Assembly (NCBI RefSeq): GCF_905200055.1
Contig: NZ_CAJKIS010000005.1
Location: 20,397-84,396 of the forward strand
Reading direction: 5' to 3'
Source of the DNA: an uncultured Fusobacterium sp.
GTDB taxonomy: Bacteria; Fusobacteriota; Fusobacteriia; Fusobacteriales; Fusobacteriaceae
Length of the DNA: 64,000 bases
Shown: piece by piece, positions 42,820-50,604 of the stretch
How positions within the stretch are numbered: the first letter of the stretch is position 1
How the letters are laid out: the number at the start of each line of letters is the position of its first letter
Notes under the pieces: model-generated
What the model saw: only the letters and a program-made list of their open reading frames with translations
What the model was told of the DNA's origin: nothing
Databases searched by the model: none
Position numbers and translations under genes: made by a program

Positions 42820-43673
42820 TAACTGAACTTAGAGCTAAATATCCTTTAAAAATATTACTTAAAATATCTGGTATAGCAAGAGCAACATACTATTTTTATA
42901 CAAATAAACAAGATAAAGATTTAAAAAATCAAGATATTATCGAGAAAATCAAAGAAATATTTTACGCGAATAAAAAGAGATATGGATATCGCAGAATTAC
43001 ATTAGAGCTTAAAAATCAAGGAATAAATATTAATCATAAAAAAGTATTAAGACTTATGAATAAATTGAATTTACAAAGTATTACACACAAAAGAAAGAGA
43101 AAATATTCTTCTTATCAAGGAACTATTGGTAAAATCGCTGACAATCATATTAAACGAAATTTTGAAGCAAATAGACCAAATGAAAAATGGTTTACAGATG
43201 TAACAGAATTTAATTTAAGAGGAAGTAAACTGTATTTATCGCCAATATTAGACGCATATGGAAGATATATAGTTTCATATAATTTATCATTATCACCAAA
43301 TTTAAATCAAATAATAGATATGCTAGAAAGAGCATTTAGTGTTAATACTGATGTAAATAATTTAACGCTTCATAGTGATCAAGGTTGGCAATATCAACAT
43401 AGTTTCTATAGTAAAAGATTAGAAGAAAAAAATATTATTCAAAGTATGTCAAGAAAAGGAAATAGTTTAGACAATGGATTAATGGAAGGTTTCTTTGGAA
43501 TAATAAAAACAGAAATGTTTTATGGACAAGAAAAGAATTACAGAAATATAGAAGAACTAAAGCTAGCAATAGAAGAATATATAGATTATTACAACAACAA
43601 AAGAATTAAAGTAAAATTAAAAGGATTAACCCCTGCATCATACAGGAATCAATCCTTGTTAATCAACAATTAA
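42765..43673 (+). CDS. IS3-family OrfB transposase (DDE domain), made by -1 frameshift
   Basis: The -1 frame runs open from the slip site to 43673, about 302 residues. A HTH_21 region with YGYRRITLELKNQGININHK precedes the rve integrase domain with the DDE triad in FTDVTEF, LHSDQGWQY and LMEGFFG; the second D and the E are separated by exactly 35 residues, as in IS3. A methionine at 43056 opens a 205-residue frame that would lack the first part, so that is not the functional start. The transframe OrfAB product is the transposase. Confidence 0.93.
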   Translation, partial: VKCSGSGRRISKEQRVRVITELRAKYPLKILLKISGIARATYYFYTNKQDKDLKNQDIIEKIKEIFYANKKRYGYRRITLELKNQGININHKKVLRLMNKLNLQSITHKRKRKYSSYQGTIGKIADNHIKRNFEANRPNEKWFTDVTEFNLRGSKLYLSPILDAYGRYIVSYNLSLSPNLNQIIDMLERAFSVNTDVNNLTLHSDQGWQYQHSFYSKRLEEKNIIQSMSRKGNSLDNGLMEGFFGIIKTEMFYGQEKNYRNIEELKLAIEEYIDYYNNKRIKVKLKGLTPASYRNQSLLINN

Positions 43674-43738
43674 AATATGTATCTAAGAAAATGGGTTCAC
43701 TACATAACCTTCAACTATAGCAGTCTTTTGCTTTCTAT

Positions 43739-45256
43739 CTATTCTACAACATCTAAATTATATAGATTATGCATTGTTGTTGGGTCATATTTAAAACCTT
43801 TAACTCTCTTATTAATTCCTATATTTTCATTTTTATAAATTAAAACAATTAAAGGTGATTCCTCTTGTAAAATCATTTGAGCTTTTTTGTAATGTTCTTT
43901 TCTTTCCTCAACATTAACACTTTCTCTTCCTAATTCAACTTCTTTATCAAACTCTTTATTAGTATAGAATGCTCTATTTCCTGCTCCACCATGAGAACTA
44001 CTATGTAATAATGGATATAGTACAATGTCAGCATCAGAAGTTCCTGATACCCAACCACCTATATATGCTGTATGCTCTCCTTGGGCAGTTTTTTGAATAT
44101 AAGCTCCCCACTCAAGAGTTTCTATTTTCATATCTATTCCTATATCTTTCAAGTTAGCTTGAATAATTTGAGCAAGTTGTAATCTTATAGCACTATCATT
44201 ACAATATAAAGTAAAATTAGGATTTTTTACCCCTGATTTAGCAATTAACTCCTTAGCTTTTTCAGGGTTATACTCATAACCTGGTACTTCTTTAGAAAAT
44301 CCAAAAACATTGGGATTTACTATTGATGTTGCAGGTTGTGCCATTCCCATAAATACAGAATCTGCCATTCCTTGTTTATTTAAAGCATAGTTAATAGCTA
44401 TTCTATAATCTTTATTATCAAAAGGTGGTTTTGTTGTATTTAAAGTGATATACTCTGTTGATGTTGTCGGTTTAGATATCAACTCCAACTTCTCATTTTT
44501 ATTTACTATTTCAGAATCTATTGGAGATACACTTAAAGCAATATCTATCTCCCCTGTTTCAAGAGCTGCCAATCTACTACTTGCCTCAGTTATAGATCTT
44601 ATAATAAGTTTATCAATTTTTGGTCTACCTTCAAAATAGTCATCAAAAGCTACAAGTTCTATTTTCTCTCCATCTCCCCAACCAACAAATTTATATGGTC
44701 CTGTTCCCATTGGTTCTATAGAGATCATATCATTTTTAGCTTTTGTATCTTTTTCATTTAAAATAGCTGTCAATGGATGAGCTAAACTAAATAATAGAGG
44801 TGCTGAACTATTTTTTAATACTAATTTAATAGCTGAATCATCAATAACTTCTACTTTATCAATAACTTCTATCATTATTCTACTTGCTGGTTTTTCTAAC
44901 ATTCTATTAATACTAAATACAACGTCATTCACTGTCAAAGTATCTCCATTGTGGAATTTTACACCTTTTTTTATTTTTATTACTAATTCAGTAGGTGAAA
45001 GATACTCATAAGACTCAGCTAATTCAGGTACAATATTTCCATTGTCATCTATTTTAAATAGTGTATTAAAAATTTGCTCTGTTACAAAAAGAGCTGGAAC
45101 TTCATTATACATATTAGGATCTAGAGTTTTTGGTTTTGATCCTTGTGATACTACTACAGTTTTTTCTTTAGTTAAATTTGCTTTCTCTTCTGTTTTTTCT
45201 GAAGAACAACCAACTAAAAGAAATGCTGTAGCTAAAGCTATAGCAATTTTTCTCAT
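43739..45256 (-). CDS. ABC transporter substrate-binding lipoprotein, peptide/oligopeptide family
   Basis: 505 residues from the ATG at 45256, seven bases after GGAGG; an ATG two codons earlier is too close to the ribosome site. The signal peptide ends in the lipobox LLVGC. The mature part is of the SBP_bac_5 (OppA/DppA) fold with VVSQGSKPKTLDPNMYNEV near the start and LVIKIKKGVKFHNGDTLTV near residue 95. No permease or ATPase genes adjoin it, so it is an orphan binding protein or partner of a transporter elsewhere. Its terminator was split by the IS element. Confidence 0.92.
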   Translation of the reverse strand: MRKIAIALATAFLLVGCSSEKTEEKANLTKEKTVVVSQGSKPKTLDPNMYNEVPALFVTEQIFNTLFKIDDNGNIVPELAESYEYLSPTELVIKIKKGVKFHNGDTLTVNDVVFSINRMLEKPASRIMIEVIDKVEVIDDSAIKLVLKNSSAPLLFSLAHPLTAILNEKDTKAKNDMISIEPMGTGPYKFVGWGDGEKIELVAFDDYFEGRPKIDKLIIRSITEASSRLAALETGEIDIALSVSPIDSEIVNKNEKLELISKPTTSTEYITLNTTKPPFDNKDYRIAINYALNKQGMADSVFMGMAQPATSIVNPNVFGFSKEVPGYEYNPEKAKELIAKSGVKNPNFTLYCNDSAIRLQLAQIIQANLKDIGIDMKIETLEWGAYIQKTAQGEHTAYIGGWVSGTSDADIVLYPLLHSSSHGGAGNRAFYTNKEFDKEVELGRESVNVEERKEHYKKAQMILQEESPLIVLIYKNENIGINKRVKGFKYDPTTMHNLYNLDVVE

Positions 45257-45283
45257 AATCATTCCTCCAAATACATAAAAATA

Positions 45284-45307
45284 TAGTATATTAACACTAA
45301 TATACTA
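45284..45307. promoter_or_regulatory. Perfect palindrome upstream of the ABC binding-protein gene
   Basis: TAGTATATTA (45284-45293), four bases, TAATATACTA (45298-45307): a perfect 10-bp dyad of 24 bases in all, about 30 bases before the start codon. Minus-strand TTGAAA followed 17 bases later by TTAATA overlaps it, so it lies where a repressor would block the promoter. The regulator is unknown. Confidence 0.5.
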
Positions 45308-45367
45308 CTACTTTCAATATAAAATGAAAAATATATTTAATATATAATGATTATTTGAAAAAATTTT

Positions 45368-45946
45368 TTATATTTCTTTTAAAATGTTTTCTTTAACCTT
45401 TTTACATAGTTTAGAATATATTCTATCTACAAACCATTTTTCACTTGATTTTTTAGAAATCTCATCTACTTTTATCCACTCTACTCCACTATTTTCATCA
45501 GGTTTAATTTTTAAAGAAAGTTTTTCATCTGCCTCTAATAAAAAAGTAAAATTTAAATGAAGATGTGAAGATACATATTCTCCCCTTTTTTCATGTCCAT
45601 CTACTGTTAAAATCTCCATAGAAAAAATATCTGTTGATAAAAATTTAACCTCTTTAATTCCACTTTCCTCTTCTACTTCCTTTAAAACAACCTCTTTTAA
45701 ATTCTTATTTCCATCAGCATGTCCACCTAACCATGCCCAAGAATCATAAATATTATGATATGCCATTAATACTTTATCTCTTTTATTATTTACAATCCAA
45801 GCTGAAACAGTAATATGAGCTATTTTATTTTCTCTTGTAAAAATTTCATCCCCATTTTGTAGCCATTGTAAAATAAGCTCTTTATCCCTTTTCTCCTGTT
45901 CATTAAAAGGTTCGTACTCTCTTAACTCCTTTTCTAAATTTTCCAT
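45368..45946 (-). CDS. Nudix hydrolase
   Basis: 192 residues from the ATG at 45946 (GGAGGG just upstream; an ATG four codons earlier overlaps this site). The Nudix box reads GGHADGNKNLKEVVLKEVEE plus ESGI, near residues 76-99; the REUxEE core is present as KEVEEESG. The N-terminal helical part (YEPFNEQEKRDKELILQWL) and GGHAD form occur in a Nudix subgroup of unknown substrate. It would hydrolyse a nucleoside diphosphate linked to another moiety. Confidence 0.88.
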   Translation of the reverse strand: MENLEKELREYEPFNEQEKRDKELILQWLQNGDEIFTRENKIAHITVSAWIVNNKRDKVLMAYHNIYDSWAWLGGHADGNKNLKEVVLKEVEEESGIKEVKFLSTDIFSMEILTVDGHEKRGEYVSSHLHLNFTFLLEADEKLSLKIKPDENSGVEWIKVDEISKKSSEKWFVDRIYSKLCKKVKENILKEI

Positions 45947-45973
45947 CTTTCCCTCCATAAAAATCAGTTTTAT

Positions 45974-46010
45974 ATAAAAAAACTGCTGTAAACTTTTTAA
46001 TTTACAACAG
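45974..46010 (-). terminator. Terminator of the TSCPD-domain gene
   Basis: CTGCTGTAAA (45983-45992) pairs with TTTACAACAG (46001-46010) with one bulge or mismatch, followed on the minus strand by a run of T (45974-45982). Confidence 0.78.
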
Positions 46011-46021
46011 CAATTTTTTAA

Positions 46022-46261
46022 TTATAATCTTTTTAAAATTTTAGCAAGTTGATCAGGACAAGAAGTTCCTCTACCTCTACAATCAATTCCTTCAAGTTTT
46101 GCTATAGCATCCTCTTTTTTCATTCCAAGAAGAAGATTTTGAAGTCCGTGAGTATTTCCATCACATCCTCCAACAAACTCTATTTCAGTGATGTAACCAT
46201 CATAATCTACAGTAACTCCAATTTGTTTAGCACAAACTTTTTCTGTTGAATAATAATGCAT
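46022..46261 (-). CDS. TSCPD-domain protein
   Basis: 79 residues, a stand-alone TSCPD domain of the TIGR03905 type. The name motif is TSCPDQL near residue 66, and the conserved FVGGCDGNTHGL lies near residues 29-40. This domain is also found at the C-terminus of class II ribonucleotide reductases; the stand-alone form is uncharacterised. Four cysteines (CAK, GGC, DCR, SCP) could bind a metal. Ribosome site AGGAGG. Confidence 0.9.
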   Translation of the reverse strand: MHYYSTEKVCAKQIGVTVDYDGYITEIEFVGGCDGNTHGLQNLLLGMKKEDAIAKLEGIDCRGRGTSCPDQLAKILKRL

Positions 46262-46496
46262 TTTTCCTCCTCATAAAATTAGATCATAGCGAATACTTTA
46301 AAAATATTCAAAGTTATTATACAAAATTTTTCATATTTTGTAAATATTTTATAATAAATATTATAAACTTTTTTATCTATTTTTTTATATTTTTAAGATG
46401 TTTTCAATCTTTTATTTTTCGTTCTTACTTTAACTTTTTATGATATTTTGATATAATATTGTATTATAAACTCTATATCCAAAAAGGAGGATAATT

Positions 46497-46982
46497 ATGT
46501 TAAAAAAATTTATAATTATATTAGCTGCTTTTTCAATTATAGCTTGCTCTGGAAGAGAAGTAGATATATCTAAAAAGCAAGAAAGAGGAGGTATAGTTTA
46601 CATTGTCAATGAAGAAAAACCTTTCTCTGGAGTAATTACAGGAAAATATGGAAATGGACAAATTAAGATAAAAGAAACTTTTAAAGATGGTAAATATAAT
46701 GGAGAACAATATACTTACTATGATAATGGACAAGTTGAATCAAAAGCAGACTTTGAAAATGGTGTAGCTAAAGGAACTTACTTCCAATATCATAGAAATG
46801 GAGAAATTTCATACACTGGACAATTTATGAATGGTAAACGTCAAGGTGAATGGAATAGATATACTGATGATAAGAAACTTATTCTTACTGAATTTTATAA
46901 CAATGGAACTCTTGAAGATGTAAAACAATATCTTGTGGATACTGATAAGGTTAAACAAAAAATATTAGATTTTTTTAATTAA
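46497..46982 (+). CDS. Lipoprotein with MORN-type repeats
   Basis: 161 residues. The signal peptide MLKKFIIILAAFSIIAC ends with a lipobox Cys at residue 17. The mature part is a series of MORN-like beta-hairpins of about 22-24 residues (GKYGNGQIKIKETFKDGKYN, YDNGQVESKADFENGVAKG, HRNGEISYTGQFMNGKRQG). Such proteins are often labelled YwqK-type antitoxins in databases, but the label is not supported by a neighbouring toxin here. A surface or periplasmic role is likely. The 235 bases before it are AT-rich and hold only a possible -10 TATAAT near 46452. Confidence 0.85.
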   Translation: MLKKFIIILAAFSIIACSGREVDISKKQERGGIVYIVNEEKPFSGVITGKYGNGQIKIKETFKDGKYNGEQYTYYDNGQVESKADFENGVAKGTYFQYHRNGEISYTGQFMNGKRQGEWNRYTDDKKLILTEFYNNGTLEDVKQYLVDTDKVKQKILDFFN

Positions 46983-47082
46983 AATTTTAATTCTTTTATA
47001 CTAAAAAATTAGTATTATCTTATAAAGCAAGAATTATTTTTCAACATTTTTTAAAAAATTAAAAAATTTTTTCAAATTTTAC

Positions 47083-47111
47083 TTGCATTTTTTAATTTTT
47101 AGATGTATACT
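47083..47111 (+). promoter_or_regulatory. Promoter of the liv operon leader
   Basis: TTGCAT (47083-47088), 17-base spacer, TATACT (47106-47111). The start site near 47118 gives a leader of some 370 bases before livJ, containing the leader peptide and attenuator. Confidence 0.72.
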
Positions 47112-47166
47112 CACAGTAACAAAAAAAGGAATCATAAAATCAAGATTAAAAGAGGAGGGAGAGAAT

Positions 47167-47271
47167 ATGTTACTACTTAACATAATATCATTTGTCATAT
47201 GTGTCATAATAATAAGAGTCATACAAAGCTTGACTAAAATCTCATATGCCTATGATTATGTTAGGGATTAA
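47167..47271 (+). CDS. Branched-chain amino acid leader peptide of the liv attenuator
   Basis: 34 codons starting at the ATG at 47167, with GGAGG eight bases upstream; longer readings from 47083 overlap the promoter. The first 20 residues, MLLLNIISFVICVIIIRVIQ, hold 8 Ile, 3 Leu and 3 Val. Most Ile codons are ATA and the Val codons GTC, both likely scarce here, so slow decoding is built in. It resembles the ilvGMEDA leader of enterobacteria. The 3' end carries TGTTAGG (47259-47265), complementary to the terminator loop and arm downstream. Confidence 0.82.
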   Translation: MLLLNIISFVICVIIIRVIQSLTKISYAYDYVRD

Positions 47272-47363
47272 TTTTGCATATTCTTTAAACTATATAAGGG
47301 GAATAATAAATATATATTATTGTTTTAAATAAATTTATTATTTTCTTGTATCCTTTGAGATAG

Positions 47364-47391
47364 AAGCAACCTAACAGGGTTGCTTTTTTTT
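47364..47391 (+). terminator. Attenuator terminator upstream of livJ
   Basis: AAGCAACC (47364-47371) pairs with GGTTGCTT (47378-47385) around TAACAG, followed by a run of T. CCTAACA (47370-47376) in its arm and loop is perfectly complementary to TGTTAGG (47259-47265) at the end of the leader peptide. A ribosome stalled at the early Ile codons leaves TGTTAGG free to pair there, blocking the terminator; a ribosome at the stop codon covers it and permits termination. Confidence 0.85.
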
Positions 47392-47486
47392 ATACCTATA
47401 ATTGTCCAAAATTTAGGTATTAAAATTCTTTATTTTAAGTATTCAATTTTAATTAATTTTATAAAATTTTAAAGGGGGAAATAATT

Positions 47487-48641
47487 ATGAAAAAACTTAC
47501 ATTAATGCTTTTAGGAGTGACTTGTTTATTAACAGCTTGTGGGGGAAATGAAACTAAAGAAGCTGCTGCACCTAAGAAAGAGGAAGTTGTAAAAATTGGA
47601 GCTACTGCACCACTTACTGGACCACTAGCAATCTATGGAGTTACAGCAACAAATGGTTCAAAACTAGCTATGGAAGAGATCAATAAAAATGGTGGAGTAC
47701 TTGGTAAAAAAGTAGATTTCGTTGTGCTTGACTCAAAAGGAGATTCGACTGAAGCTGTAATGGCATACAATAGATTAGTTGATGAAGGAATGGTAGCATT
47801 TATTGGAGACGCTCCATCTAAACCAAGTCTTGCAATTGCAGAGGTAGCAGCTCAAGACAATATGCCTATGATTACACCAACAGGAACTCAATTTAATATC
47901 ACTGAAGCTGGTAAAAACGTATTCCGTGCTTGTTTCACAGACCCATATCAAGGAAGAATCTTAGCAAACTTTGCTAAAAATAATTTAAAAGTTAAAACTG
48001 CTGCTATTGTTGTTAATAACTCAAGTGACCACTCAAATGGAGTTACAGAAGCATTCTTGAAAGAAGCTCAAGCTCTTGGTATTGAAGTAGTAGCTAAAGA
48101 AGGATATTCTGATGGAGATAAAGATTTCAGAGCTCAACTTACAAAAATCTTACCTACTAATCCTGATGTATTAGTAATTCCTGATTACTATGAACAAGTT
48201 GCTTTAATCACTGCTCAAGCTAGAGAAATTGGACTTAAATCTACATTCATCGGACCAGATGGTTGGGATGGAGTTTCAAAAACTCTTGACCCTAGTGCTT
48301 ATGGAGTTATTGAAAATTCTTACTTCACTAACCACTACTCTTTAGATGATCAATCTGAAAAAGTTCAAAACTTCGTAAAAGCTTATAGAGAAACATATAA
48401 AGAAGATCCATCTTCATTTGCTGCTCTATCTTATGATGCTGCATATATGATGAAAGCTGCTATCGAAAAAGCTGGAACTACTGAAAAACAAGCTGTTGTT
48501 GATGCTTTAAAAGGAATTGAATATGATGGTGTTACTGGACATCTAACATTTGATGAAAAAAATAACCCTATTAAAGCTGTTACTGTTTTAAAAATCGTTA
48601 ATGGAAAATATACTTTTGACTCAATTGTTGAAGCAAAATAA
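47487..48641 (+). CDS. livJ: Branched-chain amino acid ABC transporter, substrate-binding lipoprotein
   Basis: 384 residues, type I periplasmic binding fold. The signal peptide KKLTLMLLGVTCLLTAC ends with a lipobox Cys at about residue 18. Family marks: KIGATAPLTGPLAIYG, ATNGSKLAMEEINKNGGVLG, and GDAPSKPSLAIAEVA. It binds Leu, Ile and Val (related proteins bind other neutral amino acids) and delivers them to LivHM. It is the first structural gene behind the Ile/Leu/Val-rich attenuator, which supports branched-chain substrate. Confidence 0.93.
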   Translation: MKKLTLMLLGVTCLLTACGGNETKEAAAPKKEEVVKIGATAPLTGPLAIYGVTATNGSKLAMEEINKNGGVLGKKVDFVVLDSKGDSTEAVMAYNRLVDEGMVAFIGDAPSKPSLAIAEVAAQDNMPMITPTGTQFNITEAGKNVFRACFTDPYQGRILANFAKNNLKVKTAAIVVNNSSDHSNGVTEAFLKEAQALGIEVVAKEGYSDGDKDFRAQLTKILPTNPDVLVIPDYYEQVALITAQAREIGLKSTFIGPDGWDGVSKTLDPSAYGVIENSYFTNHYSLDDQSEKVQNFVKAYRETYKEDPSSFAALSYDAAYMMKAAIEKAGTTEKQAVVDALKGIEYDGVTGHLTFDEKNNPIKAVTVLKIVNGKYTFDSIVEAK

Positions 48642-48667
48642 TATTTTTAAAGGATGATAAAAACTCT

Positions 48668-48693
48668 AATCAGCACTAAACTTAGTGCTGATT
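48668..48693 (+). repeat. Intercistronic hairpin between livJ and livH
   Basis: AATCAGCACTAA (48668-48679) and TTAGTGCTGATT (48682-48693) form a 12-bp stem directly after livJ with no T run, so it is not a terminator. Such hairpins usually protect the upstream message of an abundant binding protein from 3' exonucleases. Confidence 0.75.
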
Positions 48694-48735
48694 GGAGAAA
48701 TTATCTATATATTAAAAAGGAGAGGAAAGAAAAAA

Positions 48736-49620
48736 ATGGAATTTTTACTTCAGATTATAAATGGACTACAAATTGGAAGCATCTATGCCCTTATTTCTCT
48801 TGGGTACACCATGGTATATGGAATTGCACAACTTATTAACTTTGCACATGGGGATATTATCATGGTAGGTGCATATGTTTCATTATTTAGTATCCCAATG
48901 TTTACTAAAATAGGTTTACCCGTATGGCTTACAATGGTACCTGCTATTATTGTCTGCATCCTCTTAGGAATGCTTACTGAAAGAGTTGCTTACAGACCTC
49001 TTAGAAATTCTCCAAGAATCTCTAACTTAATCACAGCCATAGGAGTAAGCTTATTATTAGAAAATAGCTTTATGAAAATTTTCACACCTAATACTAGACC
49101 ATTTCCAAAAGTATTTACTCAACCACCTATTTTAATAGGAGATCTTCACTTAAACTTTGGAACTGTTGTAACTATTTTAGTTACATTAACACTATCTGTT
49201 GCTCTTCAATATTTTATGAAAAAAACTAAATATGGAAAAGCAATGCTTGCAACAAGTGAAGATTATGGAGCTGCTAAATTAGTAGGAATTAATGTTGATC
49301 ACACTATCCAATTAACATTTGCTATCGGTAGTGGACTTGCAGCAGTTGCAGCTGTTTTATATGTAGCTGCTTATCCTCAAGTTCAACCATTAATGGGATC
49401 TATGCCTGGTATCAAAGCATTTATTGCAGCAGTTTTAGGAGGTATCGGAATTCTTCCTGGAGCTGTTCTTGGAGGATTTATTCTTGGAATTGTAGAAAGC
49501 TTAACAAGAGCATACATCTCATCTCAATTAGCTGATGCAATTGTATTTTCAATATTAATTATCGTACTATTAGTTAAACCTACTGGAATTTTAGGTAAAA
49601 ATATGAGAGAAAAGGTATAA
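48736..49620 (+). CDS. livH: Branched-chain amino acid ABC transporter permease LivH
   Basis: 294 residues from the ATG at 48736, with AGGAGAGG about ten bases upstream; earlier starts in this frame pass through the hairpin. About eight membrane helices. Family motif QIINGLQIGSIYALISLGY begins at residue 6 and TMVYGIAQLINFAHGDI follows. With LivM it forms the membrane channel. Confidence 0.94.
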   Translation: MEFLLQIINGLQIGSIYALISLGYTMVYGIAQLINFAHGDIIMVGAYVSLFSIPMFTKIGLPVWLTMVPAIIVCILLGMLTERVAYRPLRNSPRISNLITAIGVSLLLENSFMKIFTPNTRPFPKVFTQPPILIGDLHLNFGTVVTILVTLTLSVALQYFMKKTKYGKAMLATSEDYGAAKLVGINVDHTIQLTFAIGSGLAAVAAVLYVAAYPQVQPLMGSMPGIKAFIAAVLGGIGILPGAVLGGFILGIVESLTRAYISSQLADAIVFSILIIVLLVKPTGILGKNMREKV

Positions 49621-49632
49621 GGTGATTGGGAA

Positions 49633-50604
49633 ATGTCAAAAACAAAGATGCTTAGTTATATTGCAACATTTGTATTACTTACTGTTGTTTATATTATTTT
49701 AATGAGTTTAATCAATACTGGTATTATTTCTAGATACCAAACAAATATATTAACATTAATCTGTATTAATATTATCCTTGCTGTTAGTTTAAATGTTACT
49801 GTTGGTTGTTTAGGGCAAATTACAATTGGACATGCTGGATTTATGTCAGTTGGTGCTTATGCTGCTGCTCTATTTACTAAAAGTGGACTTGTAGAGGGGT
49901 TACCTGGATATTTCTTAGCCCTAATTATTGGTGGAGCTGTTGCAGGAGTAGTTGGAATTATAATTGGAATTCCGGCTCTTAGATTAAACGGTGACTATCT
50001 TGCAATTATTACTCTTGCTTTTGGAGAAATTATCAGAGTTTTAATTGAATACTTTGACTTTACTGGGGGAGCTCAAGGGTTACGTGGTATCCCTCGTTAC
50101 AATAAAATCGAGATTATCTTTATTATCATGGTTGTATGTGTAATGATGATGTTCTCTCTTATGACAAGTAGACATGGAAGGGCTGTTCTATCAATTAGAG
50201 ATGACGAAATTGCCAGTGGTGCATCAGGAGTTAATACAACTTATTATAAAACATTTGCATTTACTGTATCAGCAGTTTTTGCAGGAATTGCAGGAGCTGT
50301 ATATGCTCATCACTTAGGAATCTTAGGAGCTAAACAATTTGACTTTAACTATTCAATTAACATCTTAACAATGGTAGTTTTAGGAGGAATGGGAAGTTTC
50401 ACAGGTTCTATTCTATCAGCTATCGTTTTAACAATTGTACCTGAAATGCTACGTGAATTTTCAGATTACCGTATGATTGTTTACTCTTTACTACTTATCT
50501 TAACTATGATCTTCCGTCCAACAGGACTTTTAGGACGTAAAGAGTTTCAAATTACAAAAGTTATTGAAAGATTTATGAAAAAAGGAGGAAATGTCAATGA
50601 ATAA
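49633..50604 (+). CDS. livM: Branched-chain amino acid ABC transporter permease LivM
   Basis: 323 residues with eight to ten membrane helices; family stretches ILAVSLNVTVGCLGQITIGH and GIPALRLNGDYLAIITLAFG. It starts 12 bases after livH and its last codons overlap the livG start by eight bases. Confidence 0.94.
   Translation: MSKTKMLSYIATFVLLTVVYIILMSLINTGIISRYQTNILTLICINIILAVSLNVTVGCLGQITIGHAGFMSVGAYAAALFTKSGLVEGLPGYFLALIIGGAVAGVVGIIIGIPALRLNGDYLAIITLAFGEIIRVLIEYFDFTGGAQGLRGIPRYNKIEIIFIIMVVCVMMMFSLMTSRHGRAVLSIRDDEIASGASGVNTTYYKTFAFTVSAVFAGIAGAVYAHHLGILGAKQFDFNYSINILTMVVLGGMGSFTGSILSAIVLTIVPEMLREFSDYRMIVYSLLLILTMIFRPTGLLGRKEFQITKVIERFMKKGGNVNE

Larger units (their letters stand above)
42253..43704 (+). 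mobile_element. IS3-family (IS150-like) insertion sequence, complete
   Basis: 1452 bases with imperfect terminal inverted repeats of about 25 bases; left end TGTACTGCACCCAAAATCTT, right end (complement) TGTAGTGAACCCATTTTCTT, both continuing with AGA. TAA is duplicated at both sides as a 3-bp target repeat. It holds orfA and orfB in overlapping frames linked by a slippery A6G site. Both frames are intact, so the element may be active. It lies between carAB and the ABC binding-protein gene. Confidence 0.93.
42228..43730 (-). terminator. Terminator hairpin split by the IS element
   Basis: CAAAAGACTGCT (42228-42239) and AGCAGTCTTTTG (43719-43730) are perfect 12-base complements that lie just outside the two ends of the IS element. 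Removing the element and one copy of the TAA duplication restores a hairpin with a loop of about 27 bases, right after the stop of the ABC binding-protein gene at 43739. It is therefore the former terminator of that gene, now interrupted in its loop. Confidence 0.8.

Noticed and set aside
43056..43673. A complete 205-residue transposase gene
   Set aside because: The same frame is open back to the slippery site at 42759-42765 and encodes the missing N-terminal part, so this methionine is internal to OrfB.
46497..46982. Antitoxin of a toxin-antitoxin pair
   Set aside because: MORN-repeat lipoproteins often carry that label, but there is no toxin-like gene adjacent and it has a lipoprotein signal.
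47083..47271. A 62-residue gene upstream of livJ
   Set aside because: Its first part overlaps the -35 and -10 elements. The ribosome site and composition point to the 34-codon leader peptide beginning at 47167.
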